DNA of 39,368 bases from an uncultured Pelagibacteraceae bacterium. Lineage in GTDB: Bacteria > Pseudomonadota > Alphaproteobacteria > Pelagibacterales > Pelagibacteraceae. Made by a program: the position numbers and the translations under genes. The DNA is taken from NCBI GenBank assembly GCA_902560815.1, contig CACENP010000011.1, positions 1-39,368 of the forward strand. The letters are read 5' to 3'. This document shows, piece by piece, positions 27,059 to 35,339 of this stretch. Numbering within the stretch: the stretch's first letter is position 1; each line of letters begins with the position of its first letter. Below the pieces are notes generated by a model, which saw nothing but the letters and a program-made list of their open reading frames with translations, ran no database searches and was not told the DNA's origin.

Positions 27059-27805
27059 ATGGGAACAAATAGTAACACGTTAGTGAAGTTAAAAAATGCA
27101 GGTTATCAGCAAAATGATAAGTGGCTTGTTAAAGGTGTATCACTAGAGGTTGAAAAAGGTAAAATTGTAACACTTATAGGCCCTAATGGTTCTGGAAAAA
27201 GTACAACAGCAAAAATTGCTTTAGGTATTTATAAAAAATTTGATGGTGAAGTTGAAAAATATACTAACAAAATTGGTTATGTTCCTCAAAAAGTTTCTAT
27301 AGATTGGACATTACCATTAAGAGTTAGAGATTTTATGGTTTTAACTGAAGATCTTAAAGAAGAGGCAATAGATGAGGCTTTATCTTTGACGGGTGTAGTG
27401 CACTTAAAACATAAAAACTTAGGTAATTTATCTGGAGGTGAGTTTCAGAGAGTTTTGCTCGCTAGAGCTATTTCAAAAAAACCAGAATTACTAGTACTTG
27501 ATGAACCTGTCCAAGGAGTAGATTTCACTGGCGAAATTGCCTTGTATGAATTGATAAAAAAAATATCTGAGGAACTTAATTGTGGAATTTTATTAATATC
27601 TCATGATTTACATACTGTAATGAGTGCAACTGATCATGTGGTTTGTTTAAATGGTCATGTCTGTTGCTCTGGTTCACCTAGTGATGTAGCAAAAAATAAT
27701 GAGTATAAAGCTTTGTTTGGTGAACAAGCTGCTCAAACCCTTTCAATTTATGAACATAAACATGATCATGTTCATTCACATGAAGGAGAAATAAAAAAAA
27801 ATTAA
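27059..27805 (+). CDS. znuC: Zinc ABC transporter ATP-binding protein
   Basis: A 248-residue ABC ATPase. Walker A GPNGSGKST (41-49), Q-loop in IGYVPQK, signature LSGGEFQRVLLARA, Walker B LLVLDEPVQGVD and switch histidine in LLISHDLHTV are all present. It energises zinc import through ZnuB. The last 20 residues are His-rich (EHKHDHVHSHEGE), a feature of zinc-handling proteins that may buffer or sense zinc. The stop codon is immediately followed by the znuB start. Transcription starts from the Zur-controlled divergent region. Confidence 0.96.
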   Translation: MGTNSNTLVKLKNAGYQQNDKWLVKGVSLEVEKGKIVTLIGPNGSGKSTTAKIALGIYKKFDGEVEKYTNKIGYVPQKVSIDWTLPLRVRDFMVLTEDLKEEAIDEALSLTGVVHLKHKNLGNLSGGEFQRVLLARAISKKPELLVLDEPVQGVDFTGEIALYELIKKISEELNCGILLISHDLHTVMSATDHVVCLNGHVCCSGSPSDVAKNNEYKALFGEQAAQTLSIYEHKHDHVHSHEGEIKKN

Positions 27806-28609
27806 ATGTTTGATGATTTTTTTATAAGAGCTTTAGTAGCAGGAATTGGTGTTGCTTTTGTAACAGGTCCTCTTGGATGTTTTGTTGTTTGGAGAAGATT
27901 ATCTTATTTTGGAGATACACTAGCTCATTCAGCATTGCTCGGTGTTACAATGGCATATTCTTTTGAATTTAATATTGCTATTTCAGTTTTTATAATTTCA
28001 TCTGTAATTGCTTTAATTTTAATTCAACTTCAAAGAAAAACAAATCTTCCAGGCGATGCTCTACTCGGTCTTTTAGCTCACTCCTCTTTAGCAGTAGGAT
28101 TAGTAGTAGTTGGATTTTTAACGTTTATTAGATTTGATATTATGGGATTATTATTTGGAGATATATTAGCAGTAACAGTTAATGATTTAATTATTATTTG
28201 GGTTGGTGGTGCATTAATTTTATTAGTATTAAAATTAATTTGGAAACCTTTATTCGCATCAACAGTAAATTACGAACTAGCAGAAGCTGAAGGATTAAAT
28301 CCAGATAGAGCAAAAGCAATATTTACAATTTTAATGGCTGCAATTATTGCAATTTCTATAAAAATGGTTGGACTGTTGTTAATTACTGGAATGTTAATTA
28401 TTCCAGCTGCAATGGCCAGAAACATCTCTGACAATCCACAAAAAATGGTATTATTTTCAATTATTGGAGGCTTACTATCAGTAGTAATAGGACTGTTTTC
28501 TTCACTGGAGTTTAATACTGCATCAGGACCTTCAATAATAACAGCATCTTTAGTTCTATTTATACTTTCATTATTAAAAATAAAACAATCCATTCAATTG
28601 AAAAACTAA
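27806..28609 (+). CDS. znuB: Zinc ABC transporter permease
   Basis: A 267-residue ABC-3 family permease with about eight membrane helices. It begins FFIRALVAGIGVAFVTGPLGCFVVWRR and has the LSYFGDTLAHSALLG motif typical of ZnuB/MntB permeases, plus MVGLLLITGMLIIPAAMAR in the distal half. It forms the membrane channel for zinc with ZnuC. The ATG directly abuts the znuC stop codon, and zur follows 24 bases later. Confidence 0.95.
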   Translation: MFDDFFIRALVAGIGVAFVTGPLGCFVVWRRLSYFGDTLAHSALLGVTMAYSFEFNIAISVFIISSVIALILIQLQRKTNLPGDALLGLLAHSSLAVGLVVVGFLTFIRFDIMGLLFGDILAVTVNDLIIIWVGGALILLVLKLIWKPLFASTVNYELAEAEGLNPDRAKAIFTILMAAIIAISIKMVGLLLITGMLIIPAAMARNISDNPQKMVLFSIIGGLLSVVIGLFSSLEFNTASGPSIITASLVLFILSLLKIKQSIQLKN

Positions 28610-28633
28610 TGGACAACTGGTAAAATATAAAAA

Positions 28634-29026
28634 ATGCAAAAACAAACTTTACTAACAAAAAATCAGCAAATTATTTTTGATTTAATTGATAAATCTCCTG
28701 AACCAATGAAAGCTTATTCAATACTTTTTAATGTTCAAAAAAAAGGTATTAAAGCTCCTCTGCAAGTTTATCGAGCATTAGATAAGCTAGTTGAAATAGG
28801 AAAAATTCATAAAATTGAGAGTAGAAATGCTTTTATTGCGTGTCATAATTCAAGTTGTCAGGTAGCAAAAGCTACAGCGTTTTCTATCTGTGAGATTTGT
28901 GAAAAAGTAACAGAAATAAGTAGCGCAGGTCTTTCTAAATACTTAGCTAATTTCAAAGACAAAGATGGTATGAAATATAGTAAATACAATCTTGAGTTTT
29001 TTGGATTATGCAAAAAGTGTAGATAA
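28634..29026 (+). CDS. zur: Zinc uptake regulator Zur (Fur family)
   Basis: A 130-residue Fur-family repressor. The winged helix contains APLQVYRALDKLVEIGKIHKI (41-61) as recognition region. The structural zinc site is Cys86/Cys89 (CEIC) and Cys126/Cys129 (CKKC), and FIACHNSSC provides further sensing ligands. Its place at the end of znuC-znuB-zur and the Zur boxes upstream of the operon identify it as Zur rather than Fur. It would repress znuA and its own operon when zinc is sufficient (negative autoregulation). No separate operator lies between znuB and zur. Confidence 0.93.
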   Translation: MQKQTLLTKNQQIIFDLIDKSPEPMKAYSILFNVQKKGIKAPLQVYRALDKLVEIGKIHKIESRNAFIACHNSSCQVAKATAFSICEICEKVTEISSAGLSKYLANFKDKDGMKYSKYNLEFFGLCKKCR

Positions 29027-29070
29027 GTTTTTATCTAAAATTTAAATAAAACAAGCTGAAAGGAAAACGT

Positions 29071-29292
29071 ATGTTTATTAAAAAATATCTTAAATGGATA
29101 AGCACATTTCTAGTTTTGGTTGGTATTCTATTAACAAACCTAAATATATATCCATTAAATATATACTTTCACGGATTAGGTGTTGTTGGATGGACTATCG
29201 CTGGATTTATTAGTAAAGACAGAGCGATACTTACTAACTTTGGACTACAAATACCATTGTTCTTAATAGGAATTTATAAAATAATTATCTAA
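29071..29292 (+). CDS. Small hydrophobic membrane protein, unknown function
   Basis: A 73-residue protein with two or three membrane segments (about residues 9-25, 32-46 and 54-72). A central PLNIYFHGLGVVGWTIAGF block and a SKDRAIL loop resemble a set of uncharacterised small proteins in marine alphaproteobacteria, but I cannot name the family with certainty. A clear AAAGGA Shine-Dalgarno lies about 9 bases before the ATG. It is 44 bases after zur and could be co-transcribed. The stop overlaps the stop of convergent phoB by 3 bases. Function unknown. Confidence 0.75.
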   Translation: MFIKKYLKWISTFLVLVGILLTNLNIYPLNIYFHGLGVVGWTIAGFISKDRAILTNFGLQIPLFLIGIYKIII

Positions 29293-29969
29293 ATTAAAGA
29301 ATAACCTGAGGCTCTGACTGTTCGAATTAACTCTTTTTTACCCTCAATATTAATTGATTGTCTTAGTCTTCGTATATGAACGTCAATAGTTCTGCTTTCT
29401 ACGTTTACATTATTAGGCCAAACTGTTTCTAAAATTTGATCTCGTGAATAAACTCTTTTGGGATTTGTTAAAAAAAACTCTAACAATCTAAATTCTGTAG
29501 GGCCAAGTTGAATTTCTTTATCTGATCTAAAAACTCTTTTTTCTGTTCTATCTAATTTCAAATCTTCAAATATTAATTCATTTGCAACAACTTTAGGATC
29601 AGATCTTCTCAGAACTGCTTTTATTCGAGCAGATAGCTCATTAAAACTGAATGGTTTTGTGACATAATCATCTACACCGCTTTCAAGACCTTTTATCTTA
29701 TCTTCTTCCTCACCTTTGGCAGTAAGCATGATGATAGGAAGGCTCTTAAAATTACTGTCTCTTCTAATATTTTTACAGATATCTATCCCTGATAAATCTG
29801 GTAGCATCCAATCTAATAATAATAAATTAGGTTCAAATTTTTTTAATTCTTTTAAACCTTCATTTCCGTTCAATGATGAAGAGACAACAAAACCCTCTTT
29901 TTCTAAGTTATGTTGAACTAATTGTATTATTGAAGCTTCATCTTCAATAATAAAAATTTTACCTTTCAT
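29289..29969 (-). CDS. phoB: Phosphate regulon response regulator PhoB
   Basis: A 226-residue OmpR/PhoB-type regulator. The receiver domain has acidic Glu9/Asp10, phospho-acceptor Asp53 (LLDWMLPD), Thr83 and Lys105 (VTKPF). The C-terminal winged helix includes LGPTEFRLLEFFL and the recognition helix region NVESRTIDVHIRRLRQSI. Phospho-PhoB binds Pho boxes; three candidates are present upstream in this cluster. It ends the pstC-pstA-pstB-phoU-phoB operon, 4 bases after phoU, separated from phoR by five genes. Confidence 0.96.
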   Translation of the reverse strand: MKGKIFIIEDEASIIQLVQHNLEKEGFVVSSSLNGNEGLKELKKFEPNLLLLDWMLPDLSGIDICKNIRRDSNFKSLPIIMLTAKGEEEDKIKGLESGVDDYVTKPFSFNELSARIKAVLRRSDPKVVANELIFEDLKLDRTEKRVFRSDKEIQLGPTEFRLLEFFLTNPKRVYSRDQILETVWPNNVNVESRTIDVHIRRLRQSINIEGKKELIRTVRASGYSLI

Positions 29970-29973
29970 CCGC

Positions 29974-30666
29974 TTATTCTTGGGTTACCTTACCTTTTGG
30001 TCTTCTACCTTTTAAATATTCACCTTTGACTAAATAACAGATGGTTTCGGCTATGTTTGTTATATGATCACCAGCTCTTTCTAAATTTTTTGTAGCAAAA
30101 ATTAAATGAGTTGAAAAATCTAAATTTTTTTTATCCTTAGATAAGAAATCAATTACACTTTCCATTGCAATATAAGTCAAATCATCAACTTGTTCATCTT
30201 TTTCCCAAACTTCTTTTGCCTTATCAAAATTTTTGTTTACATAACTATCAAGAACATCATTTAATTGTTTCATAACAAGCTCTCCAAGTCTTTTCAAATT
30301 TCCTAATAATTCATCGGGTAAATCTAAAGGTAAAGGCTTAACTTTTTTTGCATTACTCTTTGAGAGATCTCCTATTCTTTCTAAATCTTGTGAAATTTTT
30401 AATGAACTTATGGTTTCTCTTAAATCAATTGCCATAGGTGCTCTTTTAACAAGTAAATTCATTATTTGTGTATCTATTCTAGATCTAAATTTATTAATTT
30501 CTTCATCACTTTTAATAATTTTATCAATTGAGTCTTTATCAACTTTAATTACTGCATCCATTGCATCACTCAATTGAGACTCTGTTAGGCTTCCCATTTT
30601 GATTAAAGAGTCTTTAAGGAATTGTAATTCCTCTTCATAAGACTTTACTGTATGCTCATTACTCAT
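29974..30666 (-). CDS. phoU: Phosphate-specific transport system accessory protein PhoU
   Basis: A 230-residue all-helical protein with two PhoU repeats (about residues 15-110 and 118-215). Metal-binding-type motifs appear in each: DLERIGDLSKSNAK and NLERAGDHITNIAE, matching the E/DxxxD pattern. PhoU links PstB transport status to PhoR and keeps the Pho regulon off under phosphate-replete conditions. It is 3 bases after pstB and 4 before phoB. Confidence 0.96.
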   Translation of the reverse strand: MSNEHTVKSYEEELQFLKDSLIKMGSLTESQLSDAMDAVIKVDKDSIDKIIKSDEEINKFRSRIDTQIMNLLVKRAPMAIDLRETISSLKISQDLERIGDLSKSNAKKVKPLPLDLPDELLGNLKRLGELVMKQLNDVLDSYVNKNFDKAKEVWEKDEQVDDLTYIAMESVIDFLSKDKKNLDFSTHLIFATKNLERAGDHITNIAETICYLVKGEYLKGRRPKGKVTQE

Positions 30667-30669
30667 AAT

Positions 30670-31431
30670 TTATCCAAATCTACCTGTAATATAGTCTTGT
30701 GTCATTTTATTGTCAGGATTTTTAAAAATTTTCTCAGTTTTTCCAACTTCAATTAATTTTCCTAGGTGAAAAAACCCTGTTTTTTGTGAAACACGTACAG
30801 CCTGAGCCATTGAGTGTGTCACTATTACAATCGTATAAGTTTTTTTTAATTCATCAATTAATTCTTCAATTTTTGCAGTAGCAATTGGGTCTAGAGCTGA
30901 GCATGGTTCATCCATTAAGATCACTTCAGGATTAACAGATATAGCTCTCGCTATACAAAGTCTTTGTTGTTGTCCACCAGATAAACTTGTACCTGGCTCA
31001 TCAAGTCTATCTTTAACTTCTTCCCACAAAGCAGATTTTTTTAGACTGTTTTCAACAATTTGATCTAATTCACTTTTGGTTTCACCTTTTCCATGAATTT
31101 TAGGACCATAAGAAATGTTATCATATATACTTTTTGGAAAAGGATTTGGTTTTTGAAAAACCATTCCAACTCTTTCTCTTAATGATACAACGTCTAAATT
31201 TTTATCGTTAATTTCTACTCCGTCCATTTCAATATTGCCAGTGACTTTACAAATATCAATAACATCATTCATTCTGTTAATGCATCTTATGAAGGTAGAT
31301 TTACCGCAACCAGATGGACCAATTAATGCTGTCACTTCTTTTTCATTCAAATCTAAATTGACATCATATAAAGCTTGTTTATTACCGTAATAAACATTTA
31401 AATTTTTTGATTTTATTTTAATACTACTCAT
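30670..31431 (-). CDS. pstB: Phosphate ABC transporter ATP-binding protein
   Basis: A 253-residue ATPase. Walker [10 protein letters not shown] (38-46), the PstB-typical RCINRMND, Q-loop [15 protein letters not shown], signature [14 protein letters not shown], Walker [14 protein letters not shown] and switch VTHSMAQA are in order. It drives high-affinity phosphate import with PstA and PstC. The start abuts the pstA stop, and phoU follows after 3 bases. Confidence 0.97.
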   Translation of the reverse strand: MSSIKIKSKNLNVYYGNKQALYDVNLDLNEKEVTALIGPSGCGKSTFIRCINRMNDVIDICKVTGNIEMDGVEINDKNLDVVSLRERVGMVFQKPNPFPKSIYDNISYGPKIHGKGETKSELDQIVENSLKKSALWEEVKDRLDEPGTSLSGGQQQRLCIARAISVNPEVILMDEPCSALDPIATAKIEELIDELKKTYTIVIVTHSMAQAVRVSQKTGFFHLGKLIEVGKTEKIFKNPDNKMTQDYITGRFG

Positions 31432-32694
31432 TTAGTTCCATCGTTTTTCAAATTTTTGTCTTAGGTATACAGCGATAAAATTCATTACAATTAAAAAGCT
31501 TAAAAGCATCATAATAGTTGCTGAAGTTTTTTCAACAAAACCCCTTTCTGCAGACTCAGACCACAAATATACTTGAACAGGTAACGAAGATGAAGGATCA
31601 ACTGGGCTTGTAGGTATATCGACTACAAATGCCACCATTCCAATTAATATAAGTGGAGCGGTTTCACCTAATGCTTGAGCTAGTCCAATTATAGTTCCTG
31701 ATAAAGTGCCTGGTAGTGCTAACGGTACCACATGATGAAAAACAGATTGAAATTTAGAAGCACCAACTGCTAGTGCACCCTCTCTTATTGAAGGTGGAAC
31801 AGCTTTTAATGAAGCTCTACATGGAATAATAATTCTTGGTAAGGTCATTAACGCTAAAGTTATTCCAGCAACTAATGGAGTTGATCTTGGTAATTGGATA
31901 GTTGCCAGCAAAATTTGTAGAGCAAGTAAACCGTAAACAATAGATGGCACTGCTGCTAAATTATTTATATTAATTTCAATAAAATCTGTAATTTTATTTT
32001 TTGGAGCGAACTCTTCCAAGTAAATAGATGCTAGAACAGCCACTGGAAAAGCTAGTAATAAACAAATTAAAATACTATAAAATGATCCAACTAAAGCTCC
32101 ACCTATACCTGCTAGTTCTGGATCTCTAGAGTCACCATTGTTAAAGAAATAATTGTTAAAATTTTTACTTATCTTTTTATTTTCAACAAAATAATCATAA
32201 ATAACTAATTGAAAGTCAGAAATTCTTCTTCTTTCTTCAGGTAAATCTCTTGGATAATTACCTTTATGTAATTGATCAATGTCATCAGAGGCTGTTAAAT
32301 CTAATGTAATTGTTTTACCTATTAAGCTATTATCATTTAAAAAAGCTTTTTTAATCTCAATTTCAGCATCACCACTAAATAGTTTTAATAATTCATCTTC
32401 CTCATCTCTATCTTTTGCTGGATAAGCCTTTATTAAATTTTCAATCATTATATCGTAAAAATCAGCTTCCATTATTTCCTCTTTGGATGAACCATTTTGA
32501 ATTTCTAGTAATTCCTGATCAAAGAAAACTTCAGTGGTGATTACAGTTTTTTTAAAGGCTGAACTTCCTTTTGAGAAAATATTTTGAACTAGAATAACAA
32601 CAAATAACAAAGCAACAAAAATAGATGTTAATCCGTAAAATCTAAATCTTTTTTCCGCACGGTGTCTTTTTTTTAATCTTTCTTCTTTAGTCAT
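31432..32694 (-). CDS. pstA: Phosphate ABC transporter permease PstA (long form)
   Basis: A 420-residue permease, more than 100 residues longer than E. coli PstA. The extra length is an N-terminal hydrophilic domain (about residues 48-200) between the first helix and the five-helix ABC core. The core begins near GIGGALVGSFYSILICLLLAF and contains the coupling motif REGALAVGASKFQSVFHHVVPLALPG. Long PstA forms are known in alphaproteobacteria. The periplasmic insert may contact PstS, which is inference. It overlaps pstC by 8 bases and adjoins pstB. Confidence 0.95.
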   Translation of the reverse strand: MTKEERLKKRHRAEKRFRFYGLTSIFVALLFVVILVQNIFSKGSSAFKKTVITTEVFFDQELLEIQNGSSKEEIMEADFYDIMIENLIKAYPAKDRDEEDELLKLFSGDAEIEIKKAFLNDNSLIGKTITLDLTASDDIDQLHKGNYPRDLPEERRRISDFQLVIYDYFVENKKISKNFNNYFFNNGDSRDPELAGIGGALVGSFYSILICLLLAFPVAVLASIYLEEFAPKNKITDFIEININNLAAVPSIVYGLLALQILLATIQLPRSTPLVAGITLALMTLPRIIIPCRASLKAVPPSIREGALAVGASKFQSVFHHVVPLALPGTLSGTIIGLAQALGETAPLILIGMVAFVVDIPTSPVDPSSSLPVQVYLWSESAERGFVEKTSATIMMLLSFLIVMNFIAVYLRQKFEKRWN

Positions 32695-34090
32695 ACTTTT
32701 CTCTATATTTTTTGACTGCTCTTTGAGCGATATAATTCAATATTAATGTTGCAATAAATAATGTAAGTCCCAAAGCAAAAGCAGATTGAGTTTTAGGACT
32801 ATCAAATTCTTGGTCACCTACTAGAATCATAACTATTTGAGTTGTGATAGTTGTAGTAGACTCTAAAGGGTTAATTGTAAGATTTGCTGCAAGGCCAGCT
32901 GCCATAACAACTATCATTGTTTCACCTATCGCTCTTGATACTGCTAATAGAACTGATCCTATTATCCCTGGAAGAGCAGCAGGTATTACGACTTGTTTAA
33001 TAGTTTCTGATTTAGTGGCTCCTACTGCATATGAACCGTCTCTTAATGATTGCGGGACAGAATTAATTACATCATCAGATAGAGATGAAACATAAGGAAT
33101 AATCATTATTCCCATAATTAATCCTGCAGCTAAAGCGCTCTCGGATGAAACAGTTAATCCTAAATTTTCACCTACTTGTCTAAAAAAAGGTCCAACAGTT
33201 AATGCAGCAAAGAATCCATAAACTACAGTTGGTATTCCTGCTAAAATTTCAATAATTGGTTTTGAAATTCTTCTAACTTTAATTGAAGCATATTCAGCCA
33301 TGTAAATTCCCGAAAATAAACCAATAGGAACAGCCACTAACATCGCAATAAAAGCTATAAAAGATGTTCCTGCAATCAATGGAATAAAACCAAAAGCATC
33401 TTTTAACTCTTCAAATTCAGCATCAGTTATTGATGAGGCATCTCTAACGAAGGCTCTTTGAGGACTCCAATTTGTACCAAATAGATAATCAAAAATATTA
33501 ATGACTGAAAAAAACTTTATACTTTCAAAAAGTAGTGAAAATATTATTCCGAGAGTGGTTAAAATAGCTATTAAAGAAGATACAAACAATAAACCCTTTA
33601 AAATAACTTCCACATCGTCTCTAGCTTTATTGTTATTTTTTATTTTTTTTAAAGAGTAAATAACTGAGGCTATAATTATTCCAAAAATTAAAACTACTTT
33701 TGAATTTGTAAAAAGATTTATAAATTTTGCATAAGCAAGAGCACTTTCTCTTAATATACTGTCTATATCTCCAAAATAAGTACCTAAATGAATAGCCTTA
33801 ATTTTTTCATATATTAAATTTGCTTCATTTTTATCACTAAAAATTGCACCCTGATTTGCAGCTGTTTCAATAATTATAGATTTAATGATTACGGGTTCAA
33901 ATAATGACCAGACCAATAAAAATACTAATGCTGGTATTGAACACCATAAAACAAGATAGTATCCATAAAATTTTGGTAGTGCATTTAATTTGATATTATC
34001 TTTGATAGAAATTGTTTTAGTTTTTGATTTTCCATAGAAGAACAAAGAGATGGAAAATATAGTAATTAAAAATATTAGAACGATGTTCAT
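32687..34090 (-). CDS. pstC: Phosphate ABC transporter permease PstC (long form)
   Basis: A 467-residue permease. Two or three extra N-terminal helices and a periplasmic segment (residues 1-180) precede the core. The core carries FIAMLVAVPIGLFSGIYMAE, ILAGIPTVVYGFFA and the coupling motif RDGSYAVGATKSETIKQVVIPAALPG. It pairs with PstA to form the phosphate channel. It is separated from pstS by a terminator and has its own Pho-box promoter, so it starts the pstCAB-phoUB unit. Confidence 0.95.
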   Translation of the reverse strand: MNIVLIFLITIFSISLFFYGKSKTKTISIKDNIKLNALPKFYGYYLVLWCSIPALVFLLVWSLFEPVIIKSIIIETAANQGAIFSDKNEANLIYEKIKAIHLGTYFGDIDSILRESALAYAKFINLFTNSKVVLIFGIIIASVIYSLKKIKNNNKARDDVEVILKGLLFVSSLIAILTTLGIIFSLLFESIKFFSVINIFDYLFGTNWSPQRAFVRDASSITDAEFEELKDAFGFIPLIAGTSFIAFIAMLVAVPIGLFSGIYMAEYASIKVRRISKPIIEILAGIPTVVYGFFAALTVGPFFRQVGENLGLTVSSESALAAGLIMGIMIIPYVSSLSDDVINSVPQSLRDGSYAVGATKSETIKQVVIPAALPGIIGSVLLAVSRAIGETMIVVMAAGLAANLTINPLESTTTITTQIVMILVGDQEFDSPKTQSAFALGLTLFIATLILNYIAQRAVKKYREKYD

Positions 34091-34099
34091 TCGTCCTGA

Positions 34100-34133
34100 G
34101 TGATATATTCTTAATGTTACAGAAATATTACAA
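34100..34133 (-). promoter_or_regulatory. Pho box and promoter of pstC-pstA-pstB-phoU-phoB
   Basis: On the minus strand TTGTAAT-ATTT-CTGTAAC (34133-34116) is a 7-4-7 direct repeat matching the Pho-box pattern CTGTCAT-N4-CTGTCAT. Exactly 10 bases later comes TATCAC (34105-34100), a weak -10. The box lies after the pstS terminator and 26 bases before the pstC start. Its halves recur in the pstS box (TTGTAAT) and the phoR box (CTGTAAC). Confidence 0.72.
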
Positions 34134-34155
34134 ATTAAATCTAAGATTGAATCAA

Positions 34156-34187
34156 TAAAAAGGCCAGTTATTACTGACCTTTTTTTT
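34156..34187 (-). terminator. Rho-independent terminator after pstS
   Basis: In the minus-strand RNA, AGGUCAGU (34180-34173) pairs fully with ACUGGCCU (34168-34161), including one G-U, around loop AAUA. It is followed by UUUU and preceded by a run of A. Read on the plus strand the same site has a C-A mismatch, so the structure favours minus-strand (pstS) transcription. Partial termination would give more pstS than pstCAB mRNA. Confidence 0.8.
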
Positions 34188-34202
34188 GGCGATAAATTAA
34201 AG

Positions 34203-35231
34203 TTATTTTAACTTGATTGTATTCAGATCTACTGCAGCAGTTCTAGTAACTTTGTATTTATCTGAAGCTAAAGGAACAAGTCCTATTTCAGCTAAATAAC
34301 CTCTGTTACTCATTGCTTTTTTAGAAGTAAATTCTTTCAGAAACTCTTTAATGCCAGGAATTACACCAATATGAGCTTTTTTTACATAAAAGAACAATGG
34401 TCTTGCAATTGGATAAGAATAATCCTGGATACCCTCTAGTGATGGCTGAACACCGTTAACAGATGATGCTTTGATCTTATCTTTGTTGGCAACTAAATAA
34501 CTATAACCAAAAAAACCAAATGCATCAGGATTAGAAGAAAGTTTTTGAACAATTAAAGTGTCATTTTCACCAGCTTCAACAGCGTATCCATCTTCTCTAA
34601 TTTTAGCACATTCTTTTTTAGCCTTTTTACCTTCAGCATCATAAAGAGATTTGGCTGTTTTAGTGCATCCTTTAACCATAACTAATGAATTCCATGCATC
34701 TCTAGTACCTGATGTTGGAGGTGCAACCAATATTTCAATTTTTTTATTTGGAAGACTAACATCTATATCACTCCAATTTTTATATGGATTTTCAACAAGT
34801 TTTCCATCAATGTCTACTTTAAGTGCTAAAGCTCTCCATAATTGTTCTTTTGTGAAGTCTGCATCTGGAGCATCTACTGAATGTGCAAATGAAATACCAT
34901 CATTACCAACTACTATTTCTATAATTTCAGTAACTCCATTTTTCTCACATAGAGCTTTTTCTTTTGTTTTAATTGCTCTTGATGCATTTGTTATATCAGG
35001 ATGATTTGCTCCTACACCTGCGCAGAACAATTTCATTCCTCCACCAGTTCCTGTACTTTCGATTACTGGTGTCTTGAATTTTCCACCTTTACCAAACTTT
35101 TCGGCTACAACTGTAGCATAAGGGTAAACAGTAGAAGAACCCACAATCTTTATTTGATCTCTTGCATAACTCGTTGTTTTAAAACTAAGAACTAAAAGAA
35201 ACCCTAATAAAATTTTTACTAATCTATTCAT
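34203..35231 (-). CDS. pstS: Phosphate ABC transporter substrate-binding protein
   Basis: A 342-residue PstS with a signal peptide (cleavage after SYA, residue 23), then IVGSSTVYPYA (29-39) and ESTGTGGGMKLF, the loops that bind phosphate, and APPTSGTRDAWN later. It captures phosphate in the periplasm and is usually among the most abundant SAR11 proteins under P limitation. A strong AAGGAG Shine-Dalgarno (minus strand, near 35240-35236) sits at the correct distance from the ATG. A Pho box lies upstream and a terminator downstream, so pstS is expressed as a separate short transcript. Confidence 0.97.
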   Translation of the reverse strand: MNRLVKILLGFLLVLSFKTTSYARDQIKIVGSSTVYPYATVVAEKFGKGGKFKTPVIESTGTGGGMKLFCAGVGANHPDITNASRAIKTKEKALCEKNGVTEIIEIVVGNDGISFAHSVDAPDADFTKEQLWRALALKVDIDGKLVENPYKNWSDIDVSLPNKKIEILVAPPTSGTRDAWNSLVMVKGCTKTAKSLYDAEGKKAKKECAKIREDGYAVEAGENDTLIVQKLSSNPDAFGFFGYSYLVANKDKIKASSVNGVQPSLEGIQDYSYPIARPLFFYVKKAHIGVIPGIKEFLKEFTSKKAMSNRGYLAEIGLVPLASDKYKVTRTAAVDLNTIKLK

Positions 35232-35285
35232 ATTTCTCCTTTTTTAGATTCGTTATGCATCAATATTTAAATCTGAATTTTAAAT

Positions 35286-35319
35286 ATTTTATTAAAGGAA
35301 AGTTAAAGTTTTATTACAA
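35286..35319 (-). promoter_or_regulatory. Pho box and promoter of pstS
   Basis: On the minus strand TTGTAAT-AAAA-CTTTAAC (35319-35302) is a 7-4-7 direct repeat. Ten bases later comes TAAAAT (35291-35286), a 5/6 match to the -10 consensus. A third half-site, CTTTAAT (35297-35291), continues the 11-base period. The 108-base region 35232-35339 between phoR and pstS holds no gene. Confidence 0.7.
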
Positions 35320-35339
35320 AAGCTAACTTTATAGTTGAA

